NCBI GenBank assembly: GCA_032358165.1
Contig: JAALGY010000053.1
Location: 1,860,001 to 1,924,000, forward strand
Length of the DNA: 64,000 nucleotides
Direction of reading: 5' to 3'
From: Diplosphaera chodatii
Lineage: Eukaryota > Chlorophyta > Trebouxiophyceae > Prasiolales > Stichococcaceae
The notes beneath the pieces are model-generated. The model was not told where the DNA came from and did no database searches. It saw nothing but the letters and a program-made list of their open reading frames with translations. The translations under genes were made by a program, and so were the position numbers. This document shows positions 48,201 to 59,754 of this stretch, piece by piece (position 1 is the first letter of the stretch; each line of letters opens with the position of its first letter).

Positions 48201-48762
48201 CTGCATGCGGGGTGTGCATGTATGTCAGTGTTGCATGGCACAACGTTGCAGACAGCTTCTTGGCTCCGATCACCGGGCACGTGAATGATACATCAAGGTT
48301 GCTCGATACGCAGGCTGTGCAGCATCAGGTGCAATCAGGAAACGGCTACCAACAGCATGTCGATTACCTGAGCTGTCGAGCATGTTGCGATCCACGCTGG
48401 GCGACTCGCGATGCAATGGCCGCAGCGGACGACATGATGAAGTGTTTCAAGACTGTTATAGATGTCGGATCAGCCTGAAATTGGCGCGACCGAAACTTGA
48501 AATGCTGCGCTAATGCAGTGCGCACTGAACTGAAGCGAACCCTGAAAGGCGCATTAAAGCCCCGATGTGAAGTGATTGGGCCCCCGATACTGCTAGAAGC
48601 CTACAACCATGTGGCGTACCACCGCATGCCTCCCACAAAGGCCTCTTATGGCTTACAGTAGCAGACACAGCTTATCAAAGTGTCAACATAGCGTTCCTGG
48701 CCACTCGCACCGCCGGCTGGCTGCGCACCTCCGCCCTCTTCCCGTCGTTACACTGCCGCAGC
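48201..48762. other. Divergent region between MnSOD (-) and the PKIWI502-like gene (+)
   Basis: The missing presequence exon of MnSOD must lie in this 560-base stretch or overlap the next gene on the other strand. I could not choose it. Confidence 0.4.
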
Positions 48763-50548
48763 ATGTTGGCCGTGGCACAGAAGTCATGCTCGGCAGCCGG
48801 GCCCCTTGCAGCTTGTGGGGGGAGGCCGCATGCTACTTTGCAGCGTCCAGCAGCATTGCAGCAGGCGGTGTCGCACCGGCTAGGTGTGCAGCCAGCGGCA
48901 GCACTCCCCTGGGCGCCAGCCCTATCTAGGCAGCGAATGAGGCCATTCGGCAGGTGAGAGAACGTCCAAAGCAACTGGACTCACCATGTGCTGGGTGAAT
49001 GAGCGGTGCTAGTACTCATCGTCGTCTCGATGTCATCACAGGCGGTCCTGCCGGGTCTCCGCTGGGTGGGGTGACCCCATTGACTGGAAGCCAGCGAAGG
49101 TGGTGCAAAGCAGGCCAGCAGCCGAAGGGGTGAGACGTGCACGAGTGCAAAAGCAGTACTATGTCGTCCCACACGCTATGCCACATTGGAGGAGCTGGGT
49201 GCCAGCGGCGCACTGGCTGAAGTGTGACTGTGTCCACACAGTCGCAACGGCTGCTGCTGGACATCGGCACCGAGTTGGCGCAGGGCTACAAAGTCCCAGG
49301 CCAGTTTGTACAGGTGGGGTGCAGCAAGTCGCAGTCATGTGCAGTGCTGTCTGTCTGTTGACAGGTTATTTGCTGTTCATAGTTCTGGAGTTCCCAAGCG
49401 TCACTCTGTCTGGCACCAGATACGCATCGGCGAGAGCAAGCCTGGCTTCTATGCGATTGCATCACCGCCGGACCCCAACAATCAGGGCGTTGTTGAGCTG
49501 CTGGTAAAGCCCGTGCCAGAGTCCACAGCACAACTTCTTGCAGACAGCCAAGACGGTAAGATATCATCCACACGATGTGCAAATCTTACTGCTGTTCCAT
49601 CTACACCTTGGCATGGGCATGCACCCTGCCATTGGACGTACGGACAATCCAGAAGCGCAACCAGCATCAGAACTGTAACCAGCAGGTCTGGCTGCCTGGT
49701 ATCCCTGTCGGCTTGCAGCTGCTAGGCAACCCCTGCAATGCTTGTCATGCAGGCGACAGTGTCGAGGTGAGCCCGGTCATGGGCAAGGGCTTCGCAATGG
49801 CGAAGCTGCCAGTGGAGCAGTACTCGACGGTCCTGATGTTTGCCACTGGCTCCGGCATCGCGCCTGTAAAGGCGCTGATCGAGTCATCAGACCTACAGGT
49901 GAGTGTGTCGGGTCTGAAGCGAACCATGCATAGTAGCATGCCACACTTCGCCAGATTGCCAGAGGGCAGCTGGCCATAGCAACATTGTGGTGTCGCTAGA
50001 GCAATGTGTATGCTTCACAAACTCCATGCCTGTGCTGCCGTGATGCAGGCAACAGAGCGGCAGGACGTGCGGCTGTATTACGGGACGCACTCAGAGGCGA
50101 TGACGCCCTTCCAGCAAGAGGCAGCCGAGTGGGAGGGAGTGCAGCTGGTTAACGTGTACAGCACCGATGGCAAGGGCTATGTGCAGGTCAGTTGTTACAT
50201 CGGCGACATCGAGTGGGGGCTCGCCAAGGGTGCACAGAGCACAGTGGTTCATTCGGGCCGGGATGACAGTGCAGAACATCACTTGCAAGCTATCGTGGCC
50301 AACATGTGCCTGCATGCTTGGCCTTTTGGAGTGTCAGGAGCGGCATACGGCTGCCTCAGCTTGTGCCCCATCCTGGTGCGAGGCTGCTTCCTTCTGATGC
50401 GCAGGATGTCTTCGCCCGCGATGGTGCGCTTGCAGATGGTGCCTCGACCGGCGCAGTGCTGTGCGGACAGAAGCAAATGTGCGAGCAGATCACGCAGATC
50501 CTTGTGGAGCGCGGGGTGGCAAAGGAGAACATCCTGCTGAACTTTTAA
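48763..50548 (+). CDS. PKIWI502-like FAD/NAD(P)-binding oxidoreductase, plastid
   Basis: Exons: 48763-48953, 49042-49129, 49242-49313, 49420-49555, 49753-49898, 50049-50186, 50405-50548; 304 residues. The first ~70 residues form a plastid transit peptide ending near RRSCRVSAGWGD. The mature protein starts DPIDWKPAKVVQSRPAAEG and folds as a ferredoxin reductase-like FAD barrel (YKVPGQFVQIRIGESKPGFYAIASPP). The NAD(P) domain shows VLMFATGSGIAPVKALIESS, DVRLYYGTHSEAM and STGAVLCGQKQMCEQI, and ends ILLNF. The order matches the plant fruit protein PKIWI502/At1g15140 family. Its electron partner is not established. All seven exons keep phase. The transit-peptide exon was assigned because its phase-2 end fits the next exon exactly. 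Confidence 0.85.
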
Positions 50549-50850
50549 CTGAATGCAGACTGTCAAAGAGGCATTGTGTTCTTGCAACGAACATGATCGT
50601 GCTGAATTGCTTCCGCCCCTGGTGCCCCTGATCGGTTTGCCTGAGGGATCTATGCAAATTGGTTGGACTGAAATACCGTGTACACATCGATGAGTATCGC
50701 AGTGGCCTGCACCACGTTCAAAGTCACCTTCTGCGCAGAGATGCCCACACATGAGCGAGAACTGCGCATCTGCACAGAGCAGCTCCTGCCTAGTAGTCTG
50801 CACCCACTAGACTTGATTAGGGCTACCCTGAGTGCATGCTATGCGCTTGA
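50549..50850. other. Intergenic between convergent genes
   Basis: About 300 bases with the 3' ends of two convergent genes; no exon seen. Confidence 0.4.
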
Positions 50851-53800
50851 CTACAAGCCAACATGGTATGACCGGCCTGCCACATTGTGGATGTGCGTCG
50901 GCGTCGGTGCAGCGACCGCCCACTCGTACCACACCTTCTGCGGTCCCACACACCGCCACATGTGCACCTCCATGTCCTGTGTCGACAGGGAAAAGACTGT
51001 TTTCACTATCCAATGTGGGCTTGCACTTCACTGTGCGCCTGTCATATCAGCTGTACGCAGTGAGCAACCTTGTCCGAGCTGCCATGGCAGCCTATCTGCA
51101 ATATGCAGGCAATATATTGATTGCAGTATATGGGGCCAATGTAGTCGAGTCTGAAACTGCTTGCAGCGCCAGGGTGCTCACCTCGCCAGCTGCGAGGTGG
51201 ACGGGGGTCTGCAGCGGGAAGAAGATCGGGAACCAGCTGAACATGTCGGGCGTGTGTGTGGGCGGGTGGATGCTGAGCGTCACGTCCCCGTATAGCTGAG
51301 CGTCAAAGTAGCCAGCAAAGCCGTGGCACACCGCTGCAGGTGCCCCGGGCCGCGCAAAGCGCAGCTTGATGTACCTGCAAAGGCAGCCCAGCAATGGACG
51401 ACGCTGTCACGGCAGAGCAGTGGTCTCGTGTCGAGGTCTGCCTGTGCGGCATGTGGATGCCACACTGTGCTTCCTCGGATCTGGTCACGCAACGCACCTG
51501 GTGTTGTCTATCACGGGGTCACGGTTTGGATGCTGGAAAGTGAAGACATCCTGCATGTCATACGAATGAGAGTGACCGTCGATATCTACCGAGGACGAGC
51601 GGTCTGCATGCTAGATCGCATTGCGGGTCATGAGGTGGCGAATGACAAACTGATTGCACTTGCACTGATGGTCATGAGCTCACCTGCGTTTCAGCAAGCG
51701 CGTTGAAGCGGTGCAGCTTAACCACGAATGGTGTTTCAAAATGCTCCAGGTCGTCATACGCCTGCACGAGCACAGCGGAAGGATGGCAGAGGCAATGGCA
51801 ACCTGCTGTATATCAGCGACGGATGGCTCTGATGGGCAGCCGCCGATGCCAAAGAGCAAAGTTTTGCAGGGTGTCCCGCGACTGTGCTTCGGCTTCAGTT
51901 ACAATCGATGGCGCAGCCACTGTGACCATTGCAGGCGCACCTTGACATCCGACCACACACGGAATGCAGCAATCGGCTGCAGCTGGCTGGTGTATGCGGT
52001 GGGGATGCTGATCCCATCGGGCTTCAGGAACCGCTGCGCGCCGTCTAGGCACTCTGGCGACAGCTCATTGTCGCCAAACGAGCCCTGCAGGAGGTAGAGC
52101 TGGGCTGGAAACACATTGCACACAGCCCAAGGTGATCATCATATACAGCCATCAGACATTACCGGGGCAGGAATGTGCAACAGCCTGTGTCTGTGTGCCA
52201 GCACTGACCAGCAGCTCCGAGACCAGGATGTCTGCGGGCGCGGGCGCCTGCCAAGCACGCATGTCCGCCGGCACAATGGTCACACGATCCTCCCACCTGC
52301 AAGTTCGTTGAACCTGCTGGTTGCCCATAGGCATATGCACGGGCAGTTGCAAGGTCTGTACGTTGTCTGCTCGGATACTGGTGCGTGCTGCAAGGGCACC
52401 GTTGGCAGGCAGTTCCCTCCTCGCGACTGCGCATGTGCTCACCCCTCAGCAGCCACCAGCGCCCACAGGTGCACCACCGCATTGACATTCTTCTCCACGG
52501 CCCAGACGCGCACCCGCCGCCCCGTCGCCTGCGCAGCGTTGAGCGTCGCGCGCACCAGCGGCCCCCGGCCGGCGCCCACCACTATGACAACCACCTGGCG
52601 CGCAAACAGCTCCATGTTGTCAGGGGGTAGCTCGTAGAATGTTTGCATCATGTGCACTCGCAAGCTGCTGCCTGGTTGCAACTGTGTCGACTGCCTGAAG
52701 GGTAGTCTGACGCAGCCCGGGCAGCTGAAACGCGCAAGCCTAAGCAACGTGCGCAAAGCCCAGCTCTGCACACACACCGCCACGACATGCCTTGGCGTTC
52801 TCACGAGGTTGCTGGGGACATTTGAGGACATTTGGGGCACAAAGCGCGGCCACCTCTGTGGCATCTGCCTCTGCGTCGGGGACGCGGGCCGCCAGTGCCG
52901 CCTGGATTGCCAGCTGGTACTGCTCGTACTTGCGGCTGTCACGCTCAAATGTCTCGTAGGTTGTCGATTCCAGGTTGTCCTGCAGCGGCTGCAGCGGCGA
53001 CTGCAGCCGCAGTATACACATAAGTCTTAGACACAGGGTGGGCCGTCATTGCAGCATGGATTGGCGCACGCGCAGCCCTCTGTTGCCGAGGCACAAGAGC
53101 ATTGTTACATTATGTCAGCCTGTCACTGGGGCCTGGCCCCATGCAGGCAATGTGCGCTGGCAGGCACAAGGGTGGATGGCACATCCTGCACAAGGCAGAG
53201 AAGTGGGCGTACAGTGGACTGCTGGCCCTGAGACAGGCTGTCCTCGGCAGGCATTCTACCTGGAGGAAGTCGCGGTAGCTGCGCTCCAGCTCCTCGTTGG
53301 CTGACAGCGCCGGCAGCTTGCGGAAGAGGTACGACAGATACTCCCAGTGCAGACGCATCGGGTGGCCCAGCTCCTGCAAGTGTGCGGATACGCCGACACC
53401 AGCTCAGCTGCCATAACCGCTGCAGGTCGCATGACAGTCAACAACAGGCGGCTCCTCGTCGCTGCATGCTCGGGTGATAAGCAGGAACTGGTGGACACTG
53501 GTGGCACGCAGCACCCTGAGGCTGTACCTGTTGTGGTTTGTGTTGCAGGGCGCTCTCTGCTGGTGTGGGGTCTGCAGCCGGCTCGCCACCAGCCAGGTCA
53601 TTCGTCAGCAACACCTGCAAACAAAGCAACGTTGGCTCAGGTCCAGTGCTTGCAAGGCACCTCGCTGTTCCTCCACGCGTGTACTTGATGTGACTTGACT
53701 CTCAAGAGGGTGAGCAGATGGAGTGTTCCAGGCACAACAGTGGCATGCCTGGACGCCTAGCTGCAGGAACCGGCCGACCAGCTCCTGCTGCGCCTTTGGC

Positions 53801-55467
53801 AGCACTGGGAAGCCCTTGCGGTTGCGGATGAAGATGCTGGCAGGCAGCGCGAGTGCCTTGACTGGCTCACCCAGCCACCGTTCGATCTCGTTGTCCGGCG
53901 GCAGCACCTCCGGCAACTGCAACGATGAGGAAGATTTTTGAGGGTCTTGCGTGCTGCATGTGCCTCCAGGGCCAGCTATGCTGCCAACTTGCACACGATG
54001 CACGCTGCGCACACCGATGCTATGCTAGGCAGGCCAGAGCTGCAGATGCGGCTTCAGGTCATTTCGTCACTTTTGGTTGTTCAGAAAAGCAGACTATATT
54101 CCGAGCGTGCATATGGTGCCTGCAATGCACGCATCTTGATAGTGTACCTGCAGCAGGATGCCCAGCCGCGGGTGGAAGCCAGACAGCGTCTGCAGCTGGT
54201 TCCACATGTGCCCCAGGCTGGCGGCGGGCGACGCATCATGCAGGTCGTGGTGCGTGCTGTTCGCCTGCTGCTGTGGCTGCGGCGCGTCGCTGGCCGCTGT
54301 GTCAGCTGTGCGGCTCGCCTCAGCTGCGGCACCCCCCTGGGTGTCCATGCTGGCTGCCGAGGTTGCTGGCTGCAGGGGTGCTGATTCCATTGGCACTTGC
54401 ACCCACAGCGCCATGTTGCTGAGGCCCGCCATGAACTGGACATCAGCAATACCTCGAGTTGATCACGATACTCCATCCTTGCACATGATGTTCATGACAT
54501 CATGCCATGCAACAAGGATGTCTTTAGATGGGGACGTTCTGTCATCTCAGGCAACGACAGCCACCTCGTCCCACCTGGCCGACAATGCGAGCAAAATTGG
54601 CATTGCCATCTGTGGGACTGAGGGCTGGCAGCACGACTGCCTGTCAACAGACAGCACCAGTATGCAGCAAATCAGTATAGGTCTTGCCAGTTGTGCTGCT
54701 TAAAGTCAGAGTGTCGTGCAGATCCAAGCCCTGTCGTTACTGTCATCACATGTAGAGGTGCAGGGGCCATCTGGCCAGACATGACGGCAAGCAGGCTGAA
54801 TGCATGCATGGGCATGCCTGTAGTCGCAGGGTGCACCTGCAGAGAAAGGTGCGCAGCCCAGGCGAGCTCCTGCTGCAGCGCTGCCTCGCTGTCCAGCCGC
54901 AGTGCAGGGTCAGCCGCATCGGGGTGCACCCACGGGCTGATCTTGCCCACCACCTGCACGCACTTGCCGCTGCGTCGCTCTATGCGTGGCAGCCGCCCAG
55001 ATTGCATGAAGTAGCCAAGTCCACCGTTTGAGTATCCTCATCTCATCGAGGGCGATGCAGGCACGTTGCCTGCCTGGCTGCTCCACTGCCCAGTTGTCAG
55101 CAGAACATCGGCACGGGTGAACGGCGGCCGCAGCTCGCCCTGCTGCGGTGCTTCAGTGGGTCGCCGCCTGTACCGCGGGTGCGTCAGCGGCGCCACCAGG
55201 AAGTCGAAGCCACTGGACAGTGTGAGCTGCAGGAGCATGATGCATCAGGGTCAGCCAAATCCCAACAGAGCTCACAGACTGCGCCGCCGCCATCTTGCTC
55301 ATGCTATCAATGTCTGCACATCGTACGCGATACATCACGCTACGGATCCCCCTCCGGTGCACTTGACCAAGCAGCACCTCCAGCTGGTCGGCGATGTTGG
55401 ACGTGAAAGGTATCTCGATGCCAGCATAGCGTGCATCGCCGCAGTCCGTCCGCTGCCCAAGCGGCAT
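50851..55467 (-). CDS. PRMT5: Protein arginine N-methyltransferase 5
   Basis: Sixteen exons from 5': 55467-55378, 55226-55074, 54953-54837, 54640-54575, 54435-54148, 53916-53749, 53614-53528, 53373-53260, 53000-52854, 52594-52443, 52296-52209, 52084-51941, 51761-51684, 51550-51498, 51374-51182, 50976-50851; 687 residues. The N-terminus [18 protein letters not shown] and [14 protein letters not shown] match plant PRMT5 (TIM-barrel part). [15 protein letters not shown] holds the PRMT5-specific phenylalanine. The SAM motif is VVGAGRGPL near 416-424. The double-E loop [15 protein letters not shown] puts catalytic glutamates at about 488 and 497. The C-terminal barrel carries [29 protein letters not shown] and KVWYEWAV, ending SYHVGL. 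The enzyme makes symmetric dimethylarginine on Sm proteins and histones. An Ala/Gln-rich insert of about 60 residues sits in the 54435-54148 exon. Two introns (55073, 53748) would begin with GC. Confidence 0.93.
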
Positions 55468-55856
55468 CTCGACTGGTGCCTGCAGCAGTCTACGACGGCG
55501 ATCTGATGCGCGCAGCGCGAAGCAGAGGCTCGGCTGAGGTTAGCTACGTCCGATTTCAACGCACTGCTGGGGCACCGGCGTCTGAGCAAGGTGTGGAAGT
55601 GTCAGCAGGAACGGCCCTTCAATCATGTGGATATCACAGCATGATGATTGGGGTCGTGTTGATCAAAGTTGCACATTCAGACCTGCAGCGAGGTTATGAG
55701 CACGAAGCATGCGTGATGTTGAGCCGCCTGCACATGATGTCCGGGCATTGTACTGCAACCGGGTCTCGGAGATCGTGATGTCGCAGAGGCTGCACAGCTG
55801 CACCTGCTACAGCTCGCGTGCAACTGCAGCTCATGTCCGTGTGTCAGGCTGCAACC
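55468..55856. other. Divergent promoter region between PRMT5 (-) and the GARP gene (+)
   Basis: About 390 bases separate the start codons. In-frame extensions of the GARP frame (ATG at 55833) reach into it. Confidence 0.45.
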
Positions 55857-56617
55857 ATGGCCATGCATGATCTCGTGCCGCTGGACCAGGCTCTGCTGCC
55901 CAGCAACCTGGCCATAGCCTTCGGTCTTGAGCAGCCCGAGACCGACGGCAAGGCGGAGTCCAAGCCCTCACAGCTCAGCCTGCTGCCTCCCGGCAATGCT
56001 GCGCAGCCCTCGTGGCCGGTGCCTGGCGGCTTCATGCCCATGTCGGGGGGCATGCCGCAGACCGCACTTGCGCTGCAATCGGGCCAGATGCCGCCCATGG
56101 CGTACGACCAGCAGCTCAACAGCGCGGCCAACGGGCCACAGCAGCAGCTGCAAGGGCGCAGCGGCCAACAGGGCGCTCAGCAGGCGTCTGCGGGGCCCCA
56201 GCGGACCGCAGGGCAGCCTGCGCCTGCAGCGGCAGCCACGGCAGGGCGGGCGGACAACAAGGACGCTGGCGTCGCGATGACGAAGAAGCCGAGAGTGGCA
56301 TGGACGGCAGAGCTGCACAAGCGGTTTGTGGACGCCGTGACGGAGCTGGGTGTGCACACGGCCGTGCCGAAAGCCATCATGCAGGTCGGCTGTTTCTCTG
56401 CTGCAGCCAGGCCTGACGTGATGCTGACAGCAGACCGAAGCACGATACTGCAGTGGCAGGGGAAGGTGCAGCAGCACTGCCTTGTGGCACCTAAACTGAC
56501 ACCTGCTCACGCTGCTCTCTGTGCGCGCAGAAAATGAATGTTGAGGGCTTGACAAGGGAGAATGTGGCAAGCCACCTGCAAAAGTACAGGCTGCAGCTCA
56601 AGCGTGAGACCGAGTAA
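55857..56617 (+). CDS. GARP/Myb transcription factor, LUX (PCL1)-like
   Basis: Exons 55857-56384 and 56531-56617; 204 residues. Residues ~1-135 are low-complexity, rich in Gln, Pro, Ala, Met and Gly, like an activation or interaction region. The C-terminal B-motif reads KKPRVAWTAELHKRFVDAV, TELGVHTAVPKAIMQKMNVEG and LTRENVASHLQKYRLQLKRE. HKRFVD, AVPKxIMQ and MNVEG fit LUX/PCL1 better than type-B response regulators, and no receiver domain is present. LUX is a DNA-binding part of the plant evening complex; related GARP proteins act in the algal clock. The start at 55857 sits in AACCATGG, a favourable context; ATG at 55833 is an in-frame alternative. The single intron splits the DNA-binding domain right after IMQ. 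Confidence 0.82.
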
Positions 56618-56869
56618 CGGTCGTTGCCATCTCACGCGGAGGGAGTGGAGAGTTGCACCTTGAGTGTGGGTGCTGAGAAACTGAAACGGAACGGATTGAA
56701 GATTGACTGAATTGGTTGTACTGCACTTGTTGCCAGATTGCCACATTGCAACCGGGTCGACTGTGTACATTTATGTATGTTTTGGTTTACCTTGATGATC
56801 GTTGATGCCCTCACGCGTGCTAAGAGTCTCAGCAAGTCATTCGGTCATCAGACGACCGAAGCAACTGTG

Positions 56870-58957
56870 TCATGCAAACACATCCACCGCCGCTGGGCCA
56901 CTGTCGGCAAACAAATCCCCGTCCGCTGCCAGCTGCGTGGCTTTCAACTCCAAGTCGATAAGAGTGTCGCTCTTGGCAGCCAGCTCGGCAATGGCCACTC
57001 GTCCACGTTGCTTGATGAAAGACGCCACTGCTTCCATCTCCCCTCGCGATATGTAGATGAACTGCATTCGCAACCGCATTGAGCTTGGCTGGCAACACCA
57101 AGCTGTGCACATTGGCGACAGGCTGTCGAAACAGGCAGAAACGAGCAAAGTGTTGCAGAAACGAGCTCTCTAGGATGTGACATATGCATCTGACTTGCCT
57201 GACCCGAGGAAAGAGCCACTTCATTACCTTGCCCCGGTCGTCCATGACGCCCGTGAGGCGGCCAGACGCTTCCAGCTCCTGTACGCGGGATATTGCGTCC
57301 TGCGTGCGGAGTCCGAATATTGCTGCAAGCTCATCCAGCGCGACCGTCTTGTGCTGCTTGATGTACGCCTCGAACTCTGCCAGCAAAGCCTGCGGGAACA
57401 CGCGCTCCATCCCCACAGTGGTGACTTCGACCGTCCAGAGAGGGTGCAGCATTGCGGGTGGAAAGGAACAGCTCGGGCGCAGGCATGAGGTGGCATCTCG
57501 GGGTGGTGCCATGGTCTGCAGGCAAACAGAAGCACACCTGGGCCTCCTGAGCGGCGTCCTCGCCCGTGCCGCCGCCCTCGACACTGATCTGGCCGAGCCA
57601 CTGCTCCGCCTCCGCTGCGTCTGCTGCATCCCGCTCCGCCTGCAAGGCGACACAGCTGCACCCACTCACCTGGTTGATTCGACTGCTGAACAGGGCCGGC
57701 GTTGAGACAAGTACATCTGCGCATTGGTGGGGTGCCCTCTGAGTCTGCCACCTGTCACCTGCAGCCGCGCTATCTCCTCCTCGAGCTTCCGCTCCTCTGC
57801 CTCCCGAGCGGCCTCCTTGGCGGCTCGCCGCGCATCGTAAGCCTGCACCGACACACGGGTGTCACAGTGACATCGGCAAGTCATTGCGCGTTCGGCTTGA
57901 ACATGGCCATTAAGAGCCAATGCCTAGTTGCAGCAGCAGCAGCAGCAGCGGCGGCAAGCTGCCGCCTACTGCCTCTTGATGGTGATATGGTATGCCTGCC
58001 ATGGCTTGCCACCTGCTGCTTCGTCTGACGGTGGTCCCGTGCTGCGTCCTGCTGAGCTCGGTCATTGGCACGCGCCGCCGCCCGCGCCTGCCGCCTGTTC
58101 TGAGGCTCGGCATCCCCCTCTGCCTCTGACCCGCCCTCCTACAACAGCATAAGCGCTGATCAGAGGCCCAATGAGACAAGCTGATGTGCCGATGGCTGAC
58201 GTGCAGCGCACCCACATCGTGTGTGCTGATGCCGTACATGCATGCAAACAGAATGTATCTGAGAGCTGTATGATGCAAGTCACACCAACATGCTCCAGCT
58301 GCACCTGGGGCATCACAGTCCCATGCTACAATGAATGCACTGAGGGGCAGACGACACGGGCATTGGCACATGAACACGTAGCGCCAAAGACACTCGTTCA
58401 TGCTGCCGAAGCTCCGTGCACACCCAGCATTTCCAGCCTTCCTGGTGCACCACAGCAGCCAAACAAACATGGGCGATGGGTGCAGTCAGCCAGGCCCGCA
58501 CCTCGTCCGCCTCACCACCGCTGCCTGCTTCTGCTGCCTGAGCAGTGGCCTGCCGCCGACGCCGCAGGCGCTGCTGCATGCGCTCCGTAGCCGTCTGCCG
58601 CCCACCGCCAGTCCGCTGCTGTGCAGCCTGTGCAGCATTGGTGACACAGGGGGCAAATGATTACGTGCAACCCGCGAATGCTGGGAAGTTTATGGTAAAC
58701 TGAGGTGCAAAGCTTCTCTACGTTGGCACATGAGCGAATCAGCAAGTTGTCACAGCTGCCGCACTTGCACAGAATGATCATGGCACAGGAGAACCAGATG
58801 GTGAGCTTACCCGACCGCCGCCATGTTCGGCTGCGGCGCCTGCATCTGCCTCATCAGCGGCACGACGAGACAGGAAAAGCGCTGCTGCTGCAGCACCAAC
58901 CAGCACGACCAGCAGCAGCACGCCTGCCCCAGCCGCCAGGAGTACCTGGGTATGCAT
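56870..58957 (-). CDS. DDRGK1: DDRGK domain-containing protein 1 (UFBP1), UFMylation adaptor at the ER
   Basis: Exons from 5': 58957-58811, 58618-58502, 58138-58013, 57842-57759, 57639-57538, 57389-57228, 57061-56870; 309 residues. [20 protein letters not shown] opens with a signal-anchor helix, as in animal and plant DDRGK1. A long basic and glutamate-rich coiled coil follows ([19 protein letters not shown]). The PCI/winged-helix part reads [20 protein letters not shown] and [19 protein letters not shown], reaches the DDRGK motif near 242-246, and continues [19 protein letters not shown]. In animals and plants DDRGK1 anchors the UFL1 ligase to the ER for attachment of UFM1 to the ribosome. 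The gene converges with the GARP gene (gap 252 bases). Confidence 0.92.
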
Positions 58958-59039
58958 GCCGAATGGCGGATCATGGCTATAGCTTCACAAGAAACCTTAG
59001 CATCTGCAGCACAGGCAACCACCTTTACCGCATTTGCAG

Positions 59040-59183
59040 GTCAGACCGTACCGAGAAGCTGCTTTGCGTGGCTCCGCCATCCAGGTGGTTCACATCAGCC
59101 ATGGCGTGTCAGGCGCACAGCGGCGGCGTGCAGGTGCGGCAGTTCACCACGCCAACGGAGAGTTCACATTCATCTGCTATTCA
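59040..59183 (+). CDS. Possible exon of an unidentified plus-strand gene
   Basis: A 144-nt stretch lies between a TTTGCAG acceptor and a GTATGC donor and is open in phase 0 for 48 codons (starting VRPYREAALRGSAIQVV). Its codon use resembles the neighbours. No start, stop or partner exon was found, and the frame matches no family I know. It could be chance. Confidence 0.25.
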
Positions 59184-59593
59184 GTATGCATGATCGCTAG
59201 CTAGCCGATGACATCACCGCGCTAGGTTGCACTGCCTCCCTCATGCGTCTGATGCAGTGTTTCAATCGAAGTCACGTCTTGTTGTTCGGACCCAATGTGG
59301 TGCTGCTCCACAGCTGCATGCACGAGGGAGGTAAGAATGTGTGCGCTGTAGTGTGGGTGGCGCTCGCTTGTAAGATGGCAGTGGTAAAGGGGACTGTAGC
59401 TTGCAAATGCAACTGTGGCAGGCCGCGCAGGTGGTTGCGAGCCGTATGCTCTTTGCAGGTGAGTGCTGCTCTCTGTCTGGCCGCTACAACAGAGGCAGAG
59501 CTGTTCTGTTCAGGACTGCAATCTGATGCACAGTTGGCTGCTGAGCGACAATGCCAGTCACACCCATGTCGCAGGTGCTTCAGCTTGGCGGGA

Positions 59594-59598
59594 TTACA
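59594..59598 (-). promoter_or_regulatory. Candidate TGTAA poly(A) signal of the L10a gene
   Basis: The minus strand reads TGTAA about 157 bases past the stop at 59755. Confidence 0.4.
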
Positions 59599-59754
59599 TA
59601 CTGGTCAGCCTACAATCTACGTTCTGCAAGCTGCCAGTCGTTGCCCAAGCCGCTGCCAAAGAGCAGGCCAGAGGCCCTCTGCCGAAAGGGGCTGTCAACC
59701 GCTGCCAGACTCCACCTGCCCTCTGTTGCCGCCGCCAGAAAGAATCAAGAGCGC

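Larger units (their letters stand above)
58958..59754. other. Region between DDRGK1 and L10a, with one possible exon
   Basis: About 800 bases holding the DDRGK1 promoter and the L10a 3' end. A possible plus-strand exon at 59040-59183 is listed separately; nothing else is supported. Confidence 0.35.
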
